Source of the DNA: Dermanyssus gallinae
Taxonomy: Eukaryota > Arthropoda > Arachnida > Mesostigmata > Dermanyssidae
Length of the DNA stretch: 64,000 nucleotides
Direction of reading: 5' to 3'
Assembly (NCBI GenBank): GCA_003439945.1
Contig: QVRM01005989.1
Location: 99,602 to 163,601, forward strand
Shown here: one piece after another, positions 10,885-22,742 of the stretch
How positions within the stretch are numbered: the stretch's first letter is position 1
Layout of the letters: every line of letters begins with the position of its first letter
Notes under the pieces: model-generated
The model's input: only the letters and a program-made list of their open reading frames with translations
Databases searched by the model: none
What the model was told of the DNA's origin: nothing
Position numbers and translations under genes: made by a program

Positions 10885-13740
10885 GTGACCCGCCACGAAA
10901 GTGCCGTTTAGTCATCACCTTAGTAATCCACCATTGTAGACAGTGGTTTTCATTGTCATCGTGCTTGTTAATCAATCTCATCACTATGATCATTATCATT
11001 ATCATTATCCTCACCAGTCTCTAGTTTTCCAGATCATTGACTGCCGAGTTCCGTTTTGCTGTCGCTCGACGCGGCACGCCAAGCGCCAGACGCGACGGAT
11101 CAGGCAGTACCTGTATGCACTCGTAGCGAAGAACGAAACGCCTAATGTTACCTTATCTAACCATGATTCATTCGTGCCGTCTCTTTTCTACTTGTGATAC
11201 TTGAAATCCGTCGTTTTTGTGCAACTTTTCATCACCATCTCAACTTTTAACATTCGCCACCGATACATCGACATCAGCGACGCACTAGCAGAGCTACTAT
11301 ATGGTTAGCTATGGACGACGAGGAGAGATTCTCGAGTCTCTCGTTCTGCGTAGGTCTGCTTGTCAGTCAGTCTCTTCATCTGCGTGTGGTCTCGACGCGT
11401 TAGTGGCCGCCGCAACAGCCGGTCTGGTCGCCGAACGAACGGTCACTATTGGTGCGCCATTAGGGTGGTGTCACGCAACAAGCCCTGCCCTGTTGGCCGT
11501 GTTGTTGTTGTTCATCACAAGGGATCGAACGTCGCCACATTATGACGGTTGTTGAGTCGCACCGCAGTAGTATCACGGAAGATCGACCCGATGGTCTTCC
11601 GATGCATACGCTCAATCGACGTGACGCACGTATGTGCATCGTCAGGCCACAGGCCACTACTACGCCAGCAAGAGAGAGATAGATAGAAGACGGGACGAGA
11701 GCCGATGATACCGCGAGAGCAGAGCAGAGCAGCGTCGCTTGAGGTACGATTGAGGGCATTGGGGGTACGACACGCTTGTGTGTAGGTGCCGGCCGGCGTA
11801 GGTGTTGGCGGAGGTGTAGGCTGGTTGTTGTGGTGGCACCATCATCATCACTATAAGCCTCATCATAGTGTCGATGAGGCTTATGATAGTGATGAATAGG
11901 GCTGTGCTTCGCCAGACATGACAGTTTCTCCGGTCAGGCGCAGCACCCGAATGTGTACGACAGCTTACAAAGTTGTACGCCATTTGTTGTTTGCGGCTTG
12001 TTGTAGCCCCGCGAGTCGCGCTGTTTCGTGATGGGCGCAAGCCGCGCTAGGTAGCGGGTCTATGGCGACTTCGTTGTTGTCATGTCGTGTTTGTTGTTGT
12101 TGTTGTTGTTGTTGCTGTTGTTGTCGTTTTGTTGTTCGTTGTTGTATTGTTCTAGTCTTTGCTGTCGTCATACTTTCCAAGTGTCAACAGTGCATCGCTG
12201 AGGTCTATGTATTTATGCCGCTACCGCAGCCGACGCCGATATCTCGTCGGCATCATGTCCGAAGGCAAGCGAGAACAAAACGAGGGCCATACGACTAAAT
12301 TATGGTGAGTGCGGCGTCTTCACAGCTTTTGGCGCTAAGAGAGTGCCTCATCTCAGTGCTCTCTCTTTTGCTATCTCCGTGTGTGTTTGTGAGTGTGGGG
12401 AGGATATAAACGATCAGCCTTAAATCACCCACCTACCTGTAGCTCAGCTCGCACAAGCTTCGCGCTGCTGGTTCGTAAAGCCGCTAAAAGCCCAGATCTC
12501 GGGCCTTCAATGTTCTTTCTTTCTTACATTCTGACTGACTGACTCTCGGAGAAGAGAGAAGAGGAAGAAAATAGGAAGACTGTTGACTCGTTGGCGGGAG
12601 CTAGCGTGGGAGTCATGAGCACTATTATTGTAAGCGCTGCCCTTGCGGCTGCGGTTCGGTTTCTAGTACCATTTCTACCGCGACTAAAAGTACGCCTACA
12701 AAAACACCAACGACTGTCACTATTGATATTGATACTAGTGCCACCACCGCCGCCGCTGCCGCCGTCACCACTGAGGTGTTATGAGCGCAAGTACTATAGC
12801 GATGACAACGGTGAGTTTGGTCATAAATCAAGCTCTAGTAGGGCCTAAGTGCTGTAGCCCAAGCTAGCCAGCTCAGTCTGGGTGTACTTTACTAACCTAG
12901 CATGTGGCCACATACATTTCAGCGTTTACTATTCGCGTGCGTCTGTGTGTGAGCTTTGCGTACGATTACTGTATGCACCGGCTCACACGCTAATTTTTGC
13001 GCAATTTAGAAATCTTGAGAAATCCTATATAAACAAAATCCGACCAAAAAGCACTTCATTTTCTGGCCTTTGAAGTACTTGCTTGCTTTACTAGAATGCG
13101 AGAGATGAGGGGTTTCGGGGGTGGCCGCACGGCCGACGGACCGTGGTTGGTTGAAAGGAGTTTCGTAGTAGTAGTTCTAGTAGTAGTACTAGCAGTCTTG
13201 AACGACACTGTTAGAAAGTTGGAGCACAGCATAAGGAACATCGCGAAAGTCTCTCTCCTAAAGCTGGAACACATCATTAATAGCTTCATTATAGCCGCGA
13301 ATATCATCAGCATCGGTACGGATCGCAATGTGCGCTCGCTCTGCCCACGCAACCCCAAGGGTTAAACGTAGGGGTTGAAGTCATCTTTAAGAACGAGACC
13401 AGTCAGCCTCTCGCCTTGTCATGAGGGGTCTTCATGCGAGTGGTTTTTAGTGGGAGGTATTATACCATCAACATCGGCACTGCCAAAGCCCCCCTCCCCC
13501 CCCCCAACTACCAATGCCTAAGTGTTGTGAGTTAAGAAATTTTCCGTCGCGCCCAAAAAGCAAACAAAAGCGTTTCATAGCAGTATTATTACCAGTCGAA
13601 GTGACCATAGCTGTAACGACAGTGCGGTGAAGTCGCTCTAGTGGGTGGTGTTGAACCCGTAGCGCCTAGCGTTAATCGTAGTGGTTGGTATTCAGCAGCT
13701 ATATCGGGGTGGCGGCTGAACCCTTAGTGCCGCCGGCCAT
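10885..13740. other. Upstream region rich in short repeats, no gene supported
   Basis: This mixed-composition region contains a hairpin at 11848-11892 (arms built on TCACTAT...AAGCCTCATC), a TTG run at about 12085-12130 and a poly-C run at about 13494-13505. A GTGAGT donor-like site at 12304 might belong to an untranslated first exon of the transporter gene, but nothing confirms it. Confidence 0.35.
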
Positions 13741-13748
13741 TTCACGAC

Positions 13749-13793
13749 CTAGCCGCCAGGTGGCGCCACGATCTCGCGCCACCTGGCGGCTAG
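13749..13793. promoter_or_regulatory. GC-rich hairpin carrying two inverted CTCF-like motifs
   Basis: The arms 13749-13766 and 13776-13793 are perfect 18-nt inverted repeats separated by 9 nt. Each arm contains CCGCCAGGTGGCGC (plus strand 13753-13766, minus strand 13776-13789). This matches the vertebrate and insect CTCF core consensus CCASYAGRKGGCRS at 13 of 14 positions; only the third base differs. The two motifs point toward each other. The site lies about 3.4 kb upstream of the transporter ATG. Insulator or boundary function is inferred from the motif only. Confidence 0.45.
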
Positions 13794-13899
13794 ACCGTGT
13801 CGCTCATTGCATGTGCTGCTGTTGGCGTATTCATCGTGTACGAGAAGTGTACGGCGGCAGCAGCAGCGGTAAAGATAGGTCGTACACGTCGCTACGGCG

Positions 13900-14195
13900 G
13901 GGCGGGGGGGGGAGATAAGGTGGAAGAAGGGAAGGGGAGAGGAACGACGTCGGAAGGGAAATGGAAAGATAGAGATCCAGATAGAGAGAGAGAGGGGGAG
14001 AGGGTGATGCGGGGGGAGATGAAGAAAGCAAAAAGAAAAAGCAACTATGAGATGGAAAGAGAAATCGTTAGACCCAGAGCGAGAGATATATATTGAGATA
14101 GAGAGAGGTGAGGGAGAGAGAGGAATACAGAGTGCGAAAAGAAGGGGCAATAATGAGAGAGAGGAAGGGATAGAGAGACAAGAGGGCCCGCTGGC
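13900..14195. repeat. Purine-rich GA tract
   Basis: About 300 bp in which the plus strand is strongly purine-biased, with repeated GAGAGA and GGGAGA blocks. Such tracts can bind GAGA-type factors or form triplex DNA, and can lie in promoter regions. The ORFs over it are Arg/Glu-rich artefacts. Confidence 0.7.
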
Positions 14196-14552
14196 TCGCC
14201 AAGTTAGCCTGCTGCCTCGAGGAGAACCGTCGTCGACCGCTGCTGCTGCTGTTGTAGCTGCAGCTGGGGCTGCATCAGCAGCAGGAACTACCGCCGCCGC
14301 TGCCGCCGCCGCAGGCCGAAAGGGGGGACCGAGCCTCTTCAAACAGCTGATCGTGGTCCTGGAGGCCCTGGCGAGTCGGTCCGTCGTCGGACAGGAACAA
14401 ACGCTGTGTTGTTTTTGCGTGCGCGCGTGCGTTCCGTGCCCGTTGTGTCCACTGACTCGCGTTCTGTAGTCTCAGTACAGTCGGCGTTGTGTGTTCATTA
14501 TCGGTGTTTCGGCCGGCAGCCCTTGGCAGGCTGACGTACAGGCTGATATAAT

Positions 14553-14573
14553 CCCCCCCCCCCCCGCCCCCCC
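14553..14573. repeat. Poly-C run
   Basis: A C homopolymer broken by a single G, in GC-rich DNA upstream of the transporter. Confidence 0.9.
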
Positions 14574-14699
14574 GGCTCGACACCACTATTACTGTGGGGT
14601 GTGTGTATCTGTGTGTGTTTGTGTGAGGCGGTGCTGGTCACGCAGCTAGTGGTCATCACAACGCCGCCGATACCGGTGACGAAGCCAGTCATCGGGGAG

Positions 14700-16855
14700 C
14701 TGCGGCAACAACAACAACAACAACCACAATAGCAATACAGCAGTAGAAGCAGCAGCAATGTGGCCAACAGCCGCTGGTCTGTGAACGACACGCCATCGTG
14801 TCACGTGTACGATTGCGCGCCCTCCGTCGTGCAAAGGAACGTGCTGGCGGCTGCGGCGTCGACGACGACTTCGCTACCTGGAGGGTCTACTGTGAACGGG
14901 GCTGCCAGCCCGCCCGTCCGCCCGGCCTGTACCGTGCCAGCAACTAGCCAGAGAACGTGTCAGCCAGAGAGCGGCCAACAAGCAAAGGGAGCTGTTACGA
15001 CGTTGACGACAACGACGACGATGACGACGACGACGACGCATCTTTGTCAAGGTCTCGCGACTGCTCGATAGAGCTCACGGTGTGACTCACTGGGTTACGG
15101 CGCCGGCAAAACAACAACCAGTGGCCAGTACCAACATGAACAGATAGCAGCAACAACAGCAGCACGATCGAAACAGTTAGCTGGTCAGCTGCCTGTCACG
15201 GACTACTTGCGACGAGTTGGCGTGAACGCTAGCGCTAGTTGTCCGCGCAAAATACGGTACGGTGTCGGCCAGAGTGTCTGGCCGTTGTCGTGACCTGTCT
15301 CGTTCGCCTGTCCGTCTTCTTCTGTAGCCTTTGCTTGCCTGTTCATCTCCTAAGGCTCTCTGGTTTGCTTGTCCATCTTCTGTGTGGCCCTCTAGTTCGT
15401 CTGTCCATCTTCTGTGTGGCCCTCTAGTTCGTCTGTTCATCTTCTGTGACTCTCTAGTTCATCTGTCCATCTCCTGTGCCACGCGGCGGAAGTGGCGGTA
15501 GCGAGATGACGAGATGTTCGAAGCCTCTTCCCGTACCCACTTCTCCGTAGACTTGACGGCTGCTAGGTGATTTCGACCAACGACTTCTAGGCTTCTAGGC
15601 TGGCGCCAAACCCAGAAGTACTACTACCCCTAGAGGCTAGACGGGGCAGAACAACGGCAGCAGCAACAGCAGCTGCAGTGGCGGTCGTGGCAGATAAGAA
15701 CGCTCAGAGCCGCTCGTTGTTCAGGGCCAAGGTTGTCAAAGTTGTCTTGGCGTTGTTGTTGTTGTCGTCGTCGTCGTCGTTGTCTGCGTTGTTCTCGGCC
15801 TCCTAGTCATTCTCGTAGTCACTGTCGATTGCTCAATCGACGCAGTCAGCCGCGAATCACCCTCTCTCTCTGCGGTGGCGTAAGTGGCAGTCTGGAAGAC
15901 CGCGTGCCAGCCAAGCACTGAGGGCTGAGGCATCAAAAGCCGCAGAGTAGCAGTGGCAGCGACGGTGGTGGTAGCAGTAAGTGGTGCAACAACAACAACA
16001 ACAACAACAACAGAGAGCATTAAGAGCAACAGCAGTATCAGAGAGCAACAACAACTCTCTCTCTCTCTTATTCTCTCTGCCTCTGAGAAGATCGACACGG
16101 CGTGACAAGAACCCGAAGGGCTAGGAGACAACAGATACAAATAGAGAACGCGAGAAGAGGCTAGACGATCTTCACAGAAGCAACAACAGCAACCACAACA
16201 ATAACAACAGCGGCGGCGGCGGCGATAGTCGCAGTAACAGAACAGACGCTGCAGCAACATCACTGACGGTACTCATAGTGCTAGACGTAATAGAAGTAGT
16301 GGTAGTAGAAGTCGTAAAAGTCAGTTGGTAAACTTACTCCTGCGTCGGTGGCCCGACCTTTGGCTGGCCCTTGAACCTGACCCCTCTACGACAACGCGCG
16401 TTATCGCCTTCAACCGCCAGATTGGTCAATGAGGCTTGATTTAAAGACGTCACTACCCTTTGGAAGACCCTTTCTGGAGTTCAGTACAGCGGCAGTTTAG
16501 GGAGCTGAGAATTGTCCACCTGGCCCCTGCAGAAGATCCAGACAACACCACTCTGATCACCACCTCCACCAGACTTGTCATCATCATCATCATCATCAGA
16601 GACATCATTATCGACTTTATCCTGGCCACCAGGGTTGCAAACAGTGCCAGCAGTGGGAGAAGTGGTGGCAACTTTATAAGTTGCATTCCTAACTGTTGTT
16701 GTTGTTGTTATTGTTGTTCTTCGTGTCGTAGTTGTGCTAGTAGTAGTAATAATAATAGTGGTAGTTGCAGTGATAGCAGTGGTAAATACTGTAGGAAGAA
16801 AAGTGCTAGTACTAGAACAAGTTGTGCAAATGATTGCAGGAGCATCCGTGATTGA
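14700..16855. other. Trinucleotide-repeat-rich upstream region, no gene supported
   Basis: Contains CAA/CAG runs (14705-14760, 15985-16015, 16170-16225), GAC runs (15000-15045), GTT/GTC runs (15750-15785), a CT run at 16055-16080 and the minisatellite listed separately. ORFs such as 16460-16855 are open mainly through repeats. It could include 5' untranslated exons of the transporter. Confidence 0.4.
15305..15478. repeat. Imperfect minisatellite, unit about 32 bp
   Basis: Four to five degenerate copies of a unit that reads like TGTCCATCTTCTGTG followed by GCCCTCTAGTTCG. The two central copies are nearly identical and the outer ones diverge. On the minus strand it encodes a repeating peptide by chance. 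Confidence 0.8.
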
Positions 16856-17201
16856 GGAGTATTATTGCCTTTCGGGGATCTTGTTCTGGCTGGTGAGTGT
16901 GTGACCAGCGTCGTCGGGTGGATCGTGGTCAGCATCGATGATCGGATATGTGTGTGCGCGCGCCCAATGTGTCTACGCGTTGTTTCATCGGTAGCCGATC
17001 GGTGTAACACGTCCATTGTGCCGCGGGCCGGCCAAACTGGGTCCGTGGGAAGGCTCGACGCTGGGACGGGAGGGCCGCCACGCCAGCACTGACGGAAGCA
17101 ACGGCGGGGGCGGCCGCGAACGCCCCGGTGTCGACGCCGAGGCGGACGTCGAGGGGCCCGTTGTTGCGGCGCGCCCCGCGTCCGTCCGCGCCTCTGTGGT
17201 C

Positions 17202-18554
17202 ATGTGCGAGAGTCCCTCGAAGCCGCTGAAGGCAACAGCAGACGGCGGCGGCGGCGATCGAATGCCGGCAGATGGCGCGCCGAGTTCCACCTGTCCTCCG
17301 TCGCCCCCCCCATCGACAGAGGCACTGACCGATCCGGTGGCGTCAGCGTCGCCTTCGGCGGGGGCGGCAACACCGACAACGGCACCGGCAACGACAACTA
17401 CAGCCGCCCGGCGCACGACATTAGCGACGCCTCCAATGGCCGATCGCTGTCGCCTGTCGCCAGGGCGCGGCGATGATGATGATGATGGCGTCGACCGGCT
17501 GGCGTCGTTACCATCGTCTGTTTCTCCTCAAGCTGTTGCTGCTGCTGCTGCCGCTGCCGCGTCCGCGTCCTCTCAGCCTCCTGCCGCACCCTTCTATCAT
17601 ACTTGGCCTGCTTCTTGTGCAGAGGCTCTCCCTGACAGCCACAGCAACATCGACATTGACAACCACCACCACCACCGCCACCGCAGCAACACCAACAATA
17701 GCAGCACCACTAACGACAATCGCAACCACAACAACAATGGTGGCGCCGCCGCCGCCGATGATGAGGACGATGAAGTCGTTCAGCTAGCTACGTCTCCGCC
17801 CGACGGCGGTTGGGGCTGGGTCGTGGTGTTCAGCTCGTTCATGGTGCACGTGCTAGCCGACGGCTTCACGTACTCGTTCGGCATCTTTCACTTCGAGTTC
17901 GTCGACTACTTCCAGGAGTCGCACGGCCGCACGTCGTGGGTGGCGTCGATACTCGTGTCGACGACGTTCCTCTGCGGCCCGCTGGCGTCGGCGCTCACCA
18001 ACGTGTACGGCTGTCGGACGGTGACGATCGCCGGCGCCGTGCTGGCGTCCACCGGCCTGCTGGTGTCGGCGTGGGCGCCGAACGTCACCTGTCTGTTCTT
18101 CTCGATCGGCGTCGTGACGGGTCTCGGTCTCGGGCTCATGTACCTGCCGGCCATCGTCTCGGTGGCGATGTACTTCGAGCGGCGGCGAGCGTTGGCCACC
18201 GGCATCGCCGTGTGCGGGTCGGGCTGTGGCACGTTCGTGCTGGCGCCCGTCCTCGAGTTCCTCGTCCACTACTACGGGTGGCGGGGCGCGTTGATCATCA
18301 CGGCCGGCATGCTGCTCCAGTGCGCCGTGTTCGGCGCGCTCATGCGGCCGCCCGAGTACGAGGTCGAGCTCGTCATGGTGAAAGACGACAGAGAAGCGAG
18401 TGCCGCCGCCGCCGCCACTGCAGTCACAGCAAATGCCGTCGCGACAGGCGTCGAACCTGCGGCGGCCACTCTGCTCGGCGATGACAGTGACATCAACATG
18501 ACGTACTTTGCGAACGAAAACTTCGCTCCCGCTTCTCACCAGCAACAACACTAC
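17202..18554 (+). CDS. Transporter coding exon 1 (N-terminus to helix 6 and start of loop)
   Basis: The exon starts at ATG 17202 and ends at CTAC|GTGAGT with donor 18555, phase 0. Residues 1-195 are low complexity (Ala, Ser, Pro, Asp, His, Asn runs, including HHHHRHR). [13 protein letters not shown] then opens the membrane domain, ending near [10 protein letters not shown] (M381). The rest is acidic and alanine-rich loop. Third codon positions are strongly G or C, unlike the AT-rich introns. The ORF runs past the donor into a (TA)n tract, which is intronic. Confidence 0.9.
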
Positions 18555-18582
18555 GTGAGTACACAGAGAGAACAGAGAGCTA

Positions 18583-18615
<33 letters not shown>

Positions 18616-18752
18616 TGATTTTTTTTAAATCTATTTTTTTTATGAGACCGTCTTCTCTGGACGGCAAATTTATTTAAGTTCAATAATTCTCCATTAAGCT
18701 TGAAATTTCCATTATTACATTAATTCAAACAATTATAACTATAATATAAATG

Positions 18753-18786
<34 letters not shown>

Positions 18787-21700
18787 TAGAGAGGGGTGAA
18801 AAGAGGCAGTGAGGAACAGAGAGAATTGAAAAAGGACAAGAAAAATATTGACGATACCTACAGCTTTGTAAACAATACGGCACAATACATGGTGCGGATC
18901 GTGCCAGTAGTCGCACATGTGTAGCTCTCGCATACCAAAAGAGTCTATCAGACTGCCACGATTTTTTTTATGTGCTGGTTCCTATGTCTCCCATGTCGTG
19001 CTTCGCTGCACGGTTTTCTTTTTCGACGACAGAACTAGTTACGAAAAAGCTACAACGCGGAACACTGTAGCCTCCCGCACTCGCCGAGCATTTGCCGACC
19101 GAGGGCATCTTGACGCCATCGGGTGTCTCTTGTCACTTTCCTCGCTTTGTTGCAAATTCCTATTCAACAAAATATAGAGCAAAACTATAAAAATAATGCT
19201 TTTATTAACAGGATATTTACATGAATAGTAAAGGCATGGGTAGAAACGCAAATCGTTCGACGATAATTAATATGTTATATGTATGTCTTGATCCTGGGCT
19301 CGGGTTGTCTGTAGCTACTGCAAAGCGTATATGTACGAGTAAAAAAGCATTGTGGATTTAATCCGAGCGCGTTGCTGCTGTTGTTGTTGCTGCCGTTGTT
19401 TTACTAAGAGCTTATTGTGTGTGCCAATTGCCTTTGCGTCATCATTTGGGGGCCCAGGTCGAAGCGCGTTCTGTGTACTTACCCTTTATATATATACGCA
19501 TCATTGAAAGCATATATATACCAGGTGCTCATATGCGTAAATAGAAAAATAAAAAAAACTATGTATATATATTTTTTTTAACGTAATGTTTCCTATATAG
19601 TTGGTCGACTGCGGACGCTTCTTACCTATGCTCCCGAAAAATCTCATTAGGCAACTAATTTGAGTGTAATTATTTCGGCGTCAATTAGCGCAGTGAAACA
19701 GTCGTAAGTGACGTTTCCATAGACGTGCGACGAAGGATCGGCGGCCGTTACACAGGGCATTAGGTTTCTAGCCCGTTCAGGCCAGATCGTCACTCAAACG
19801 TGTTCAAAACTTTGATTTGACGACATGGTGGCTTACGTTTTACGACTGTCTGTTTATCTTCTACTACAGATGACGGGCTCCAGCTCGACGACCTTTGCAA
19901 CAGAGCCACCGACTAAAAAGTCGGGTGTAATTTCCGGTCGCGATATCTATTTTTTTTGTGTTTGAGTGCGAGCGTTATTCGAACAGTTGACACCGAAGAA
20001 CGATATGTGCTCCAGGCTCCACTTAAATGCTTGCCCTGTGCTCTTTGGATATTACTGGACTACGCAAAGATGCATCACCTGGAGGTGGAAAACTGAGCAA
20101 TATCTTCAAGGAGGGATTACTGCTAACTTTAAATAAAGCAATTCACACATTGTTACTAGGAAGTAGAATTTCTGGTGACAGTGACAAATCCCATCGTTTG
20201 GATCTCTAACATCGTCAGAGTCCTCGTCGGGAACATCCCTTTTCGGCTTCAAGCAATGAAACGGGATCCAAGTAAAGGCCTAGTGCCTGGCTATGACTTT
20301 ACACACACCTAGCGTTCACGGTGATAGCGTCGCGTTCACGGAAACAAAGATTCTCGATGAGCCTAAAGAGCTGGGCGTAATTCGCGTTAGTCGCCTGTAC
20401 GCCACTCGGAGTGATGAACGGAAGCCCTTAGACTGCGTAATAATCACATTTGATCGACAATCACCGACCTCTATGTTTCTAGGGTATATGTCGCTACTAG
20501 CCCTAGTAATGGAACCAGACCAACCCATGATTTACTTCAAGTGCCTTCTACCCGGCCACATAGCAAGTGAGCGTAGCTTACAGAAAATCTGTCGTAGATG
20601 CGGGGCCGAACGCCGCATATGCTCATGTCAAAACACACCTCGATGCAATAATCGCCATGAACCACATGCAGCTGGCGTCTTCTCATGCCGGAAACTTTTC
20701 TTTCCCAGGGAGAAAAGTAGACCCACCAGTGAAGCACGTATGCGTCAACAGGGAAAAGTAAATTACCCTGCGGCAATCAAAGAAGAATCCTGTGAACACG
20801 CTTCTATGTCGGCCCTATATGGCTACTGGCCAAACACATATGGTGCTGTAGTTGAGGATGTAACGACCTCAGAGAATAAAAACCCCTCAGTACAGGCATG
20901 AAAGCCTAAGCACAGAAACCCATTAAAGAATAAACGACTGCCGCGATAGCAATCTACAACGGCGTTCAGGAGGCCACGAGTTATCTGGCAACGGCGCCGT
21001 GTCAACGCCACGACTCGCAAGACGATCACATCGCCTATCGCCACTATCTGGTCTACTCGCAGTGGACAGGCCGGAGCTAGTTAAGATGAGCGAAACAATT
21101 TCTGAGATTCTGCGACCACCACTTGCTCTACTACCGCTTGTCGAGATCTTAAGCAAACCTCATCATAATGGAAGATTACAAATCCCTGTCTAACGGGAAC
21201 CCGTCAACCCAAACAACGACGAGAGACCTCCCGGCTAGTATTGCCATTGATAAGTGTTTTAGCGTGCTAATTGCTGCTAACCGCTGGTTGGTTTGCATCG
21301 ACCCACTGACCCCCCCCCCCCCGAGCTCCTAAGGTTTTAAGAGCTCCTAAGGCTATCCAATATTTCACTACATAATATAATAACGGATTGTTCTTGCTTC
21401 GCACGTCGCAATATAGATTTTGATTGCATATTTTCAACGAAGACAATATTCCTCCTCCAATTAAATTGCTTTATTATTATTATTATTAGCTCCTAAATAT
21501 TATTCCATGGAACCGACAATACAGCCGGCGTTTCCTCGCCACACTGCAAGCAACAGCAGTTGCCGTAGAAACTCCCCTTCGCGCCGGTTGCCTGTGAGAT
21601 CTGTAATCCGTTGGCCCAGCACAATCTCTTGGTTCCCTTGCTTACCGGACCCATTGTTTTTATACATATTGACACTACGATGTAACTTGTCTTCAGTTCT

Positions 21701-22678
21701 TGGTACTTGCGTTTTTTTCCCATTATCTGCGCGCTCGGCAACCCATCCCGCTTCTAGTGAACTGTGGCGTATATACGAGGGAGCCACTGTACAGGACACT
21801 GTAGCATCCCATACCAAGCATCTGTCGTTAGCCCATAGCGGGATTGTTACACCGTCAGGTGTAAAAGCGTGCGACACTGGTATGTGCGACATTAAAAATA
21901 AATCGCCTCTTCTCCAGGGGTTTTACGGCGTTATGAGTAGCAATTGGTAAGCGTTTTTTCGGGGCCAATTTTTGCTTCATCAGAGTTTGGGGCATGCACA
22001 TCCGACCAGGACGGTAAATCTCGAGTAACACGATAAACAGATATATAAACAAATAAGCATTTTATAAATATGTCCTTCATCCAGTTGCTGTTTCATGTCT
22101 GAGAGCTTGCGTGTGGTGCTTAGGCAATATGCTTGTTACAATAGTCTTTGAACAACAATAACTAGATCGACTGCCCACCCACTCTCGATCTAGTCTGCTG
22201 GAAGCTACACGTGACACAACGTGTAATAGCCTGACTCGGTTAGCGGTAGGCTAAACGACACCAGCTAGGGGGCACGGAAGGTAATCCGGGCATATCATTG
22301 AGTAGGCAGTTAATCGGCCAATGTGTGGCCACGGTCGGTTGGAGCTGTAGCGAATCATCGCTATGAACTATGGCTCGGTTCTTAACAACTGTCTTATAGC
22401 CAAGCCTATCACAATTATGGAAATAGCATTTACGTGGCTTAAATGGGCCTACCTCGGATAAAGATGGAAGGTGACCAGTCGCGAGTTTCCGATGACAACG
22501 CCCGCAATAATCCTGCTTGACACACAAAAATCTGCCAAGCATACTCCATTTGTCACCTTAACACGGCAATTTAAGGTAGAGCTGTCAAGTTGTAGTTGCT
22601 AGTCCAAGCGATGATTGGGTCCACCTGCAAAACATTTATTCACTTAACGTTTCGCTTAGATCATTTGTTGTTTGAAAT

Positions 22679-22742
<64 letters not shown>

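Noticed and set aside
16460..16855. 131-codon plus-strand ORF upstream of the transporter
   Set aside because: The second half is poly-Ile, Cys and Ser from repeats; no conserved domain or matching splice pair.
17853..18683. 276-codon minus-strand ORF opposite transporter exon 1
   Set aside because: It is an antisense shadow of GC-rich coding sequence, Arg/His/Glu-rich without family signatures, whereas the plus strand has clear SLC16 motifs. The 17810-18484 plus-strand alternative frame is rejected for the same reason.
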